A DNA stretch of 64,000 nt, from positions 62,001 to 126,000 of the forward strand of contig CAZPPS010000001.1 in the NCBI GenBank assembly GCA_964588495.1. The letters are read 5' to 3'. The DNA comes from CAVPKN01 sp964588495. Lineage in GTDB: Bacteria > Chlamydiota > Chlamydiia > Chlamydiales > JAAKFR01. Position 1 is the first letter of the stretch. Each line of letters begins with the position of its first letter. Both the position numbers and the translations under genes were made by a program. The notes beneath the pieces are model-generated. The model was not told where the DNA came from. It saw only the letters and a list, made by a program, of their open reading frames with translations, and ran no database searches. Shown piece after piece: positions 1 to 6,607 of this stretch.

Positions 1-1
1 T

Positions 2-553
2 AAAGAATATAAAGGCTTTGACCCCTTATTAGAAAATAAGATTAAACATTGCATTGATACCTGGCTCGAGCAAAGACGAGGGCCGCAGATTCATCTAGGT
101 GGCATCAATTTTTCTAATAATAATGAAGAAAGACGCATTTTTTATGCGGAGCAAAACGGTAACGTCATCGGGTTTTTAATGCTCCATCCCCTCGACCGAT
201 TTCAGGGTTGGGTTGTCTGCTCTTACCTGGCAATTCAAGGTTCACCTGTTGGAACCACAGAAAATTTAATGTGTACATGCTTCGATGCGTTAGCTGCAGA
301 AAATTGCCACTATCTCTGTTTAGGAATAGCGGTTGGGGGCGAACTTGGTGAAATTGTGGGCTTAAATGCTTTTGGAAAAAAAGTTGCCAGGCTAATTTTT
401 AATGGAGCACGCCGATTTTTTAAACTGGATGCAAAAGGGCACTATTTTCATAAGTTCCATCCCGATTTTCACCCAACCTTTTTGGTATTCAGAGATAAAA
501 TATCAATTTCTGAGTTATTAGCGATTAAAAACGTACTAAATGTAAAGTTATAA
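2..553 (+). CDS. DUF2156 (MprF C-terminal-like) protein, 3' part
   Basis: The gene enters from the left edge: its frame is open from base 2, and the first in-frame ATG (179) lies inside the conserved domain, so it is not the start. The visible ~183 residues resemble the C-terminal half of DUF2156, the GNAT-like fold shared with the catalytic domain of MprF phosphatidylglycerol lysyltransferases; residues such as the run FYAEQNGNVIGFL and the late FHPDFHPTFLVF fit this. The stop at 551-553 is 7 bases before the next gene, so it probably heads or joins the exporter operon that follows. Substrate is unknown. An aminoacyl-lipid role is inference from the family. Confidence 0.7.
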   Translation, partial: KEYKGFDPLLENKIKHCIDTWLEQRRGPQIHLGGINFSNNNEERRIFYAEQNGNVIGFLMLHPLDRFQGWVVCSYLAIQGSPVGTTENLMCTCFDALAAENCHYLCLGIAVGGELGEIVGLNAFGKKVARLIFNGARRFFKLDAKGHYFHKFHPDFHPTFLVFRDKISISELLAIKNVLNVKL

Positions 554-560
554 AGGTATT

Positions 561-1706
561 ATGATTAAAACCGCCTTTAAGATGTTGACCGGAAACAAAG
601 CTGCTTTTCTTGGCATCATTTTTGGTATTTTTTTGGCGATTTTATTGATTTCGCAGCAATCTGCGATCTATTTAGGTTTGATCTCAAGATCGTACCGCAT
701 TGTTACAAATATTCCCTCTCCCGATGTTTGGGTAGTAGATCATGCAACTGAGGGAGAAGATCTTATCCGGCCCATGCCTAGAAATTATGTCCAGCTTATC
801 AAAAGCACTCCAGGCGTTGAATGGGCAGTGCCTGTGAACTATTTACTATTGCCCCTAAAAACAGGCTCAGGGAACTTTAAAGTCGCAGAAATTTATGGCC
901 TTGATGATGAAACTTTAACTGGGATGCCTCAATTACTAGAAGGTCAACCCGATGATTTGCGCCGCAGTGGCGGAGTAATCATTGATTCCAATGCTGCGAG
1001 TGACCTTCTCGCCAAAATTGGACCCGATGGTAAAAAAATCCCGCTGAAGATCGGCGATCAAATTGAAATCAATGATGTCAAGGCCACCATTGTTGGAATT
1101 GCCAAAACAAGCCCCGGATTTTTCCCCCAACCGATCATTTTTACCACAACAAGCCAGGCGCAGCTCTTTGGAGGATCAAATCGTATCCAATACATTGCCG
1201 CAAAGACACGTGAAGGTGCCAATATTAAAGAAGTGATACAGGAAATCAATGCTAATAAAAATGTTGTAGCCTTGACCAAAGATCAGCTCGCCCACAGAAT
1301 TGCGAACCACTTTTTAAAGACAGGAATCCTCATCAATTTTGGAATTTCTGTTTTACTTGGAATGATCATCGGCTTTTCAATCGCAGGACAGATTTTTTAT
1401 ATCATTACGACCCAAAATATTGCCTATTATGCCTTAATCAAGGCTCTCGGCGGCACAGGAAAAATGATTCTCAAAATGATTTTATTCCAAGCCCTCATTG
1501 CAGTTGCAATTGGATACATTTTAGGGACAGTTGTGACACTTCTTTGGGGCCTTGCAGTAAGAAATACGACACTGGCCTTTGAATTTAGACCAGAATTGCT
1601 TGTGTTTACAGGAGTGGCAGCGTTGTTGATTTGCGCTTTTATCTCCTTCTTAAGTATAAAGAAAGTTTTTAAAGTAGACCCCCATACCCTGATGACAAGT
1701 TTATGA
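561..1706 (+). CDS. DevC-like ABC transporter permease (FtsX fold)
   Basis: This 381-residue inner-membrane protein has the MacB/FtsX permease layout: one N-terminal membrane segment (about residues 15-37), a ~210-residue periplasmic domain, then three membrane segments (about 255-280, 300-325, 345-365). It resembles DevC, the permease of cyanobacterial DevBCA glycolipid exporters. The stop overlaps the start of the ATPase gene by 4 bases, and a membrane-fusion gene follows, giving permease, ATPase and adaptor in one operon. The transported molecule cannot be read from the sequence; the preceding DUF2156 gene suggests a modified lipid (inference). Confidence 0.8.
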   Translation: MIKTAFKMLTGNKAAFLGIIFGIFLAILLISQQSAIYLGLISRSYRIVTNIPSPDVWVVDHATEGEDLIRPMPRNYVQLIKSTPGVEWAVPVNYLLLPLKTGSGNFKVAEIYGLDDETLTGMPQLLEGQPDDLRRSGGVIIDSNAASDLLAKIGPDGKKIPLKIGDQIEINDVKATIVGIAKTSPGFFPQPIIFTTTSQAQLFGGSNRIQYIAAKTREGANIKEVIQEINANKNVVALTKDQLAHRIANHFLKTGILINFGISVLLGMIIGFSIAGQIFYIITTQNIAYYALIKALGGTGKMILKMILFQALIAVAIGYILGTVVTLLWGLAVRNTTLAFEFRPELLVFTGVAALLICAFISFLSIKKVFKVDPHTLMTSL

Positions 1707-2377
1707 TAGCAGTTGAATGCAAAAACATTAAAAAAATTTACAAAAATGGCAACAATGAAGTTGTGGCGTTAAAAGGCATTGACCTTGAAATCCCAGATAA
1801 AAAACTGACTCTTTTAGTTGGTCCATCAGGCTCTGGAAAAACGACCCTTCTTTCGATCATTGAAACGATCCTGACTCCCGATTCCGGAGAGCTGATCATT
1901 TTAGGGCAGCATGTGCACAATATGAACGAATTAGAAAAATCCCGTTTTCGCAACGCTAATATTGGCGTCGTGTTTCAAACACTCCATCTGATCCCCACAC
2001 TGACTGTATTAGAAAATGTGATTTTGCCCATGCTCATCAAGGGGGAGAGTGAGGATCTAGCTAAAAAGAAAGGGACAGCCCTTCTCGACAAATTTAATAT
2101 TAAAGATAAGGTGGACTGCTCCCCTACTCAACTATCTAGAGGTGAGCAGCAAAGAGCGGCAATTGCCCGCGCTTTGATAAACGATCCCAAAATTATTCTC
2201 TGTGATGAGCCGACAGGCGCTTTGGATCAGGAAAATGGACACGCATTTATGGGTATTTTAAAAGATTTGGCCGCATCCGAAAATCGGGCCATTTTTGTCA
2301 TCACGCACGATCAGCGTATTTTCTCTTTTGGTGATCATATTATAAACATTAACGATGGTAGGATTGAAAAAAAATGA
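1703..2377 (+). CDS. DevA-like ABC transporter ATP-binding protein
   Basis: A 224-residue ABC ATPase of the MacB/LolD/DevA type. Walker A (GPSGSGKTT) is at residues 40-48. A Q-loop (VFQT), a signature variant LSRGEQQR, Walker B with the CDEPTGALD run, and the switch His in VITHDQR are all present, so it should hydrolyse ATP. ATG start overlaps the upstream stop (ATGA), and its own stop overlaps the next start in the same way, so the three genes are translationally coupled. It powers the permease encoded just upstream. Confidence 0.88.
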   Translation: MIAVECKNIKKIYKNGNNEVVALKGIDLEIPDKKLTLLVGPSGSGKTTLLSIIETILTPDSGELIILGQHVHNMNELEKSRFRNANIGVVFQTLHLIPTLTVLENVILPMLIKGESEDLAKKKGTALLDKFNIKDKVDCSPTQLSRGEQQRAAIARALINDPKIILCDEPTGALDQENGHAFMGILKDLAASENRAIFVITHDQRIFSFGDHIININDGRIEKK

Positions 2378-3381
2378 AAACAAAATATGCTTATCAAATC
2401 CTAAGTTTATTATTTTCTTGTGTCGTATTGGCTGGAAATAGAGCCGATGCAGAAGCTCCTGCTGTGAATGCTCCGGCAAAAAATCCCCCATTTGAGAATT
2501 ATATTACCGGGACAGGAATTGTTGAGCCAACATCTGGCAATATAATTATCAGCTCTTCCTTGAACCGGAGGGTTGAAAAAATCGATGTGAAGGTCAACGA
2601 TCAAGTCAAAAAAGGGGATATCCTGTTTGAGCTCTACAATCAGGATTTAGTTTCAGCTTTCAATGTCAGACAGAAAAAGTATGACGAGGCTATTTCGAAT
2701 CTACATAGACTGGAAGCTTTGCCTAAAGAAGAAGACCTTAAGATTGCACAAGCCAATCTGAACCGTGCCCAGGCGATCGTTCATGAAGCCTCCGAGCTTT
2801 GGTGCCAATCTTGCACCTGCGACGAAAAACAAATCCGCTTTTTTAAACTTCAACAAGCTGAAGCTGAATTATGTGCAGAATGCGCCCGGTTTGAAAAAGT
2901 AAGAAAAGGAGCTGGCAAGTTTGATCTTAAAATTGCTCAAGATCAGGCAGGAGCTGCAAGAGCAGATATGGAATCCATCCGAAGTGAAATTGAGCGGACA
3001 ATCGTTAGAGCTCCCATTGACGGCACTATTTTGACCATTAAAATTCGCGAGGGTGAAAATCTCGACCCGGGAAAATCAGCCCTTGTGATGGGAAATATTG
3101 AAGCGCTCAGAGTAAGAGTTGCTATCGACCAGTTCAATGCTGCAAAATTTAACCCTGAAGCCCAAGCTGTCGCTTATAAACAAGGCGATATGACAGCACC
3201 ATTTCCTCTTCAATTTCTCTACGTTGAACCTGTCATGGTGCCTAAGAAATACTTGAGCAACGATCTTCATGAAAAAGTGGATACCCAAAACTTTGAAATC
3301 CTCTACGGCATCGATAAAACACAAGCCCACATCTTTATCGGCGAACAACTCAATGTCTACATCGAGGTTACTAAGAAATAA
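2374..3381 (+). CDS. DevB-like HlyD-family periplasmic adaptor
   Basis: This 335-residue membrane-fusion protein has an N-terminal signal or anchor (residues ~7-22), a lipoyl/biotinyl-like half (EPTSGNIIISS...GDILFELYNQDL), a coiled-coil hairpin (~95-195), a second lipoyl half (IVRAPIDGTILTI) and a beta-barrel domain. It would link the inner-membrane exporter to the outer membrane. No TolC-like partner is visible in the window. Oddly, the hairpin carries five cysteines (C144, C147, C149, C167, C170) in CxxCxC and CxxC groups, which I do not associate with this family. The gene overlaps the ATPase gene by 4 bases. Confidence 0.82.
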   Translation: MKTKYAYQILSLLFSCVVLAGNRADAEAPAVNAPAKNPPFENYITGTGIVEPTSGNIIISSSLNRRVEKIDVKVNDQVKKGDILFELYNQDLVSAFNVRQKKYDEAISNLHRLEALPKEEDLKIAQANLNRAQAIVHEASELWCQSCTCDEKQIRFFKLQQAEAELCAECARFEKVRKGAGKFDLKIAQDQAGAARADMESIRSEIERTIVRAPIDGTILTIKIREGENLDPGKSALVMGNIEALRVRVAIDQFNAAKFNPEAQAVAYKQGDMTAPFPLQFLYVEPVMVPKKYLSNDLHEKVDTQNFEILYGIDKTQAHIFIGEQLNVYIEVTKK

Positions 3382-3399
3382 GTCGCGAGCCATTTTTTA

Positions 3400-3611
3400 A
3401 ACACAAAGGCACAAAGACACAAAGAGATACATATTTTTTTTCCTCTCTGTGTCCTCTGTGTGCTCTGTGGTTTTTTAAAAATGTCCCGAAAGTTGTTATC
3501 AATAAAGGCTTTGAGCCCGTTTTAAAACCACAGAGCACACAGAGAACAGAGAGAAGGGAAAATTAATAACTTGCCTCTCTTTGTGTCTTTGTATCTTCGT
3601 GTCTTTGTGTT
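3400..3611. repeat. Long nested palindromic repeat, family 1 (full form)
   Basis: The 290-base gap between the exporter operon and parA is filled by a nested inverted repeat. The outer arms are CACAAAG-type repeats (start 3400-3428, end about 3575-3611) and the inner arms are CACAGAG-type repeats (about 3442-3475 and 3527-3556), around a ~50-base unrelated spacer. The same A-B'-spacer-B-A' layout recurs at 33513-33702 and 41093-41309, and shorter versions occur at 6077-6171, 21857-21942 and 50822-50905. No coding capacity. It may act as a transcription terminator. Confidence 0.8.
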
Positions 3612-3671
3612 GAATTATGCTTTGGCACATAACTTGCTCCCCTATTCAGGTAAATGGAGAGGTAGTTTGGT

Positions 3672-4454
3672 ATGCGGACAATAGCGATCGCCAATCAAAA
3701 GGGGGGCGTTGGGAAAAGTACAACGGCCATTAATTTGGCAGCTGCCCTTGCGCGCAGAAACAAGAAGGTTTTGTTGATTGACGCTGACTCTCAGGGGCAT
3801 TCGACAGTCGGACTCAATATTTCGACCGAAAATTGCCTCACAATCGCAGAACTACTCACAGATCAAGGAGTCGCTGCTAAAGATGTGATCCAAAAAACCT
3901 ATATCCCCAATCTGGATATTATCCCTGGCGATCTCACTCTCTCTGTTGCAGATCTTAAGCTTGCCTCCCAAGGCTGCAAAGAATTTAAACTGAGAAATAA
4001 ACTCCAAGCTATTCAAAATGAATATGCCTATGCCCTCATCGATTGTCCCCCGAGTTTTGGGATCCTGATGACAAACGCCTTAACTGCGGGAGAAGAGATT
4101 CTCCTTCCCATTCAACTCGGTTACTTAAGTTTTGAAGGGGTAAACAGCTTTATTGATACCATCAACTTGGTCAACAAAGACATTAACGCCAATATCAACC
4201 ACAAAATCAAGCTCCTCGGCGTTTTGGTCACCTTTTTTGATACACGCACTAAATTTTCAAAAGAGATTTGCAGCGCCTTAAACGACATTTTTAAAGAAAA
4301 AATGTTTAAGACAAAGATTCCCCAAAATATCAAGCTCAATGAAGCCCAATCCAAAGGGATTGCCGTCTTTGACTACGACCCTAAAAGCAAGGGAGCCCTT
4401 GCCTACGAAAATCTAGCAGAAGAAATCATAGGAACACGCGCATGTCAGCAATAA
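3672..4454 (+). CDS. parA: ParA/Soj-family partition ATPase
   Basis: A 260-residue ParA-type ATPase. The deviant Walker A motif KGGVGKST is at residues 10-17, followed by DADSQGHST (Walker A') and the LIDCPPS Walker B region. Members use ATP-dependent binding to DNA to position plasmids or chromosomes. The ATG is preceded by a GGAGAGG ribosome site. A 73-residue gene overlaps its 3' end by 13 bases; no ParB gene or clear parS cluster is adjacent. Chlamydial plasmids and chromosomes carry similar ParA genes next to small partner genes, so a plasmid origin is possible (inference). Confidence 0.9.
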   Translation: MRTIAIANQKGGVGKSTTAINLAAALARRNKKVLLIDADSQGHSTVGLNISTENCLTIAELLTDQGVAAKDVIQKTYIPNLDIIPGDLTLSVADLKLASQGCKEFKLRNKLQAIQNEYAYALIDCPPSFGILMTNALTAGEEILLPIQLGYLSFEGVNSFIDTINLVNKDINANINHKIKLLGVLVTFFDTRTKFSKEICSALNDIFKEKMFKTKIPQNIKLNEAQSKGIAVFDYDPKSKGALAYENLAEEIIGTRACQQ

Positions 4455-4663
4455 CACGTTTAAGCGAAAAGATGAAAAAAAAGATCTCCATGAGCGAGTA
4501 CATCGAAAAAAAGCCTTCCGCTCGCAAAATCTACTCTATCCCTAAAGAAGATATGGATGTCCTTAACACCATCTACACAAAACGGCTCAACACCCACCGA
4601 GCTGCCTCTGTTTCCGACATCCTCTCCGAGGCCATCTACCTCCTCTACAGCCAAGAGGGCTAG
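4442..4663 (+). CDS. Small basic partner of ParA
   Basis: This 73-residue protein starts 13 bases inside the end of parA. It is basic at the N-terminus and predicted helical at the C-terminus (SDILSEAIYLLYSQEG), with a possible beta strand at residues 28-34. That layout could form a ribbon-helix-helix DNA-binding dimer like the small centromere-binding partners of type Ib ParA proteins, but no signature residue proves it. The overlap with parA strongly suggests the two act together. Function beyond that is inference. Confidence 0.65.
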   Translation: MSAITRLSEKMKKKISMSEYIEKKPSARKIYSIPKEDMDVLNTIYTKRLNTHRAASVSDILSEAIYLLYSQEG

Positions 4664-4667
4664 CAAA

Positions 4668-4985
4668 TTATTTGAGGCTTTTCAAAGCTTTTTTCATGAT
4701 CAAAGTCAGTCGGAACTTTTTTCTATTTTTTACGAATAATTTAAGCTCTAAAACCGTTTTGTCTTCTAGATAGACAAAGATGGCTTCAAAAAATCCATGC
4801 GGGAGCTCTTCTTTTTCGATTTCAATAATTTTCCTCTCGTCCCCAAACTCTCCATTTGTCACTTGCATAGCCGTAAGATCTGGAATACAAACTTCCGCTT
4901 GTTCCACTCTTTCAACATCAGGCTCATCTCCCTCTTCAGAGAGAAGCCAAGTCGGCAAAAAATTGTCCCCAGTCTCTGAAATCAT
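4668..4985 (-). CDS. Acidic protein of unknown function (105 aa)
   Basis: I do not recognise this protein. The N-terminal half is strongly acidic, and the C-terminal third is basic and probably helical. It converges with the parA operon, ending 4 bases from it. Support for it being real comes from a near-consensus promoter directly upstream (TTGAAA, 17 bases, TATAAT at 4992-5020). The -10 box ends 6 bases before the ATG and no ribosome-binding site is visible, so the mRNA would be leaderless. An overlapping ORF on the other strand lacks these signals. Confidence 0.55.
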   Translation of the reverse strand: MISETGDNFLPTWLLSEEGDEPDVERVEQAEVCIPDLTAMQVTNGEFGDERKIIEIEKEELPHGFFEAIFVYLEDKTVLELKLFVKNRKKFRLTLIMKKALKSLK

Positions 4986-4991
4986 ATAAAA

Positions 4992-5020
4992 ATTATAGTA
5001 TATAAATAATTATTTTTCAA
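4992..5020 (-). promoter_or_regulatory. Sigma70-type promoter, -10 box 6 nt from ATG
   Basis: On the minus strand, TTGAAA (5020-5015) and TATAAT (4997-4992) are separated by exactly 17 bases. The expected transcription start falls on or next to the ATG at 4985, which predicts a leaderless transcript for the acidic 105-residue protein. Confidence 0.6.
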
Positions 5021-5069
5021 CGATCTATATATTAATTTTTTGTAAATAGAGCTATGGAGGACAAAGGGA

Positions 5070-5525
5070 TTACTGGCGGTAGCTTTTGACGGCGCGGTCC
5101 ATCTCTCGTTTCTTTTCGCGCTCGATGAGAGATTGCCGCTTGTCAGCTTTCTTTTTACCTCGGCCGTAGCCTAACGAGAGTTTGACTATGCCTTTTTTGA
5201 GATAGAGGGCGATCGGAAAGAGGGTGAGCCCTTTTTGTTGAACCATCTCTTTGAGTTTGGCAATTTCACGTTTGTGCATCAAGAGCTTCCGGTCTCTGCG
5301 CTCTTCATGATTGTGGATGTTGCCGTAGCGGTAAGGGGCGATGCTCGCTCCAATGAGCCAGAGCTCTCCTTCGACAACTTTGACGTAGGCTTCGGCCAAA
5401 TTCCCACCGTGGGCACGTAAAGATTTGATTTCTGTGCCTAAAAGGGAGATTCCCGCCTCGAAAGTTTCAAGGACTTCATAATCATGAAAAGCGCGCCTAT
5501 TGCGCACTAGCTCGTTTTCGCTCAT
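5070..5525 (-). CDS. smpB: SsrA-binding protein SmpB
   Basis: A 151-residue SmpB, of normal length. It binds tmRNA and takes it to stalled ribosomes for trans-translation. The N-terminal part has the family start pattern (NRRAFHDYEVLETFEAGISL followed by GTEIKSLR). The middle has HKREIAKL, and the C-terminal tail is lysine/arginine-rich (GRGKKKADKRQ...REMDRAVK), which enters the decoding centre. The ATG has no clear ribosome-binding site. The gene is alone, with AT-rich sequence on both sides; no tmRNA gene was seen in the window. Confidence 0.95.
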   Translation of the reverse strand: MSENELVRNRRAFHDYEVLETFEAGISLLGTEIKSLRAHGGNLAEAYVKVVEGELWLIGASIAPYRYGNIHNHEERRDRKLLMHKREIAKLKEMVQQKGLTLFPIALYLKKGIVKLSLGYGRGKKKADKRQSLIEREKKREMDRAVKSYRQ

Positions 5526-5666
5526 ACATTACCAAAGAATAATCCCATCATAACACACCAAGAAAAATAGAGCTTTATATATTATTATTCCAACTTGAAA
5601 ACTCCGTGGAGAAAAATCAGATTTTTCCTACAATAGACGACTCATTATAGCAAATGAAGGAACAAC

Positions 5667-6041
5667 ATGAGTGAAGTTTCAAAAAATTTAGCAGTCTGGT
5701 TTGAAATCCCGGTTACAGATTTAGCAAGAGCGCAAGAGTTCTATTCTAAAGTGTTAGACACAGAGACCCACGAAATGGATATGGGCCCTTTCAAAATGGC
5801 ATTTTTCCCTCATGACAACAATGTCGCAGGTGCTTTAGTTGAAGGGGACGGCTACATCCCCGGAGATAAAGGTCCCCTGATTTACCTCAATGGCGGCGAA
5901 GATTTGGCTCTCCCTTTAAGCCGAGTAGCAGCAGCCGGTGGCAAAGTCCTTCAGGAGAAAATGAGCCTTGGGCCCTATGGCTTCATGGCTATCTTCCTCG
6001 ACACCGAAGGCAACCGCCTTGCCCTCCATAGCATGAAATAA
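5667..6041 (+). CDS. VOC (glyoxalase-like) family protein
   Basis: A 124-residue single-domain protein of the vicinal oxygen chelate fold. The pattern WFEIPVTDLARAQEFYSKVL at the start and GPYGFMAIFLDTEGNRLALHS at the end is typical of the 'glyoxalase/bleomycin resistance' group often annotated as VOC proteins. Such proteins are metal enzymes or binding proteins; the substrate cannot be predicted. An AAGGAA ribosome site lies 5 bases before the ATG. It stands alone, followed by a degenerate palindromic repeat. Confidence 0.85.
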   Translation: MSEVSKNLAVWFEIPVTDLARAQEFYSKVLDTETHEMDMGPFKMAFFPHDNNVAGALVEGDGYIPGDKGPLIYLNGGEDLALPLSRVAAAGGKVLQEKMSLGPYGFMAIFLDTEGNRLALHSMK

Positions 6042-6076
6042 TTTTTCTCTATGCGATGGCGTGACTGAACCTATAG

Positions 6077-6171
6077 AAACGCAAAGAAGCAAAGACACAA
6101 AAGCGCAACGAGAAAGAATGCTTATTTTTTTCTTCTCTGCGTCTTAACAGCTTTGCCTTTGCGTTTCAATA
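6077..6171. repeat. Palindromic repeat, family 1 (short form)
   Basis: An imperfect inverted repeat with arms about 6077-6112 (GCAAAG/CACAAA units) and 6135-6171 (rich in CTTTGCG). It is a short version of the 3400-3611 element without the inner CACAGAG arms. It lies between the converging VOC and DUF202 genes and could terminate both. Confidence 0.7.
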
Positions 6172-6191
6172 GTTTTGGACACGACAGGCTC

Positions 6192-6557
6192 TTAGCGGAG
6201 GAGGTAGACGATGAGGACAACTCCTATAACAAAGACGAGGAGTGCCAACAGCAAATCAAGCACATTGGATGACTGATAAATACCCCCCTGGATTTGATTT
6301 TGCGTCTTTTTATATTTTAGAAAGGCAAAGATACAAAATAATGAACCGACGCCAATTAAAAAAAGCCCAAAAATGGATGCATATTCCGCGCGCGAAGTCG
6401 ATTCTGTCACCTCTGATTTTCCAAGCATGATTCCGATTTGCTGTAAGAGGAGAGAAAATCTTTCGAAAATAAATCCAAAAGCCATAATTCCCAGATTGGT
6501 TCTAATCCAAGCTAGGAAAGTTCTTTCATTGGCCAAATGATCTTTAGGGTCGCCCAT
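6192..6557 (-). CDS. DUF202 (YidH-like) membrane protein
   Basis: A 121-residue inner-membrane protein with the DUF202 signature LANERTFLAWIRTNLG near the N-terminus and three membrane segments (about residues 20-45, 62-82 and 97-119). Function of the family is unknown. I chose the ATG at 6557 because a strong AAGGAGG (6563-6569) sits 5 bases upstream; the frame is also open to an upstream ATG at 6599, but that lacks a ribosome site and runs into a repeated hairpin. It is 50 bases downstream of the peptide-export operon on the same strand and might be cotranscribed. Confidence 0.85.
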   Translation of the reverse strand: MGDPKDHLANERTFLAWIRTNLGIMAFGFIFERFSLLLQQIGIMLGKSEVTESTSRAEYASIFGLFLIGVGSLFCIFAFLKYKKTQNQIQGGIYQSSNVLDLLLALLVFVIGVVLIVYLLR

Positions 6558-6570
6558 ATTCTCCTCCTTT

Positions 6571-6606
6571 TTAACCTGCGTTTTGGGTTCTTTCCCCATT
6601 CTCAGG
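6571..6606. repeat. 36-bp hairpin repeat, copy 1
   Basis: This sequence, between the second NHLM ABC gene and the DUF202 gene, is nearly identical to 18645-18682. It has CCTG(A/C)G at one end and CTCAGG at the other with GGG/CCC inside, so it can fold into a hairpin. The conserved part begins TTAACCTG and ends ATTCTCAGG. It resembles a small REP-type repeat. Only two copies were seen here. Confidence 0.6.
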
Positions 6607-6607
6607 T

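Noticed and set aside
4780..4989. Plus-strand ORFs (about 60-70 aa) opposite the acidic 105-aa gene
   Set aside because: No promoter or ribosome site, Ser/Pro-rich composition of an antisense frame; the minus-strand gene has a near-consensus promoter.
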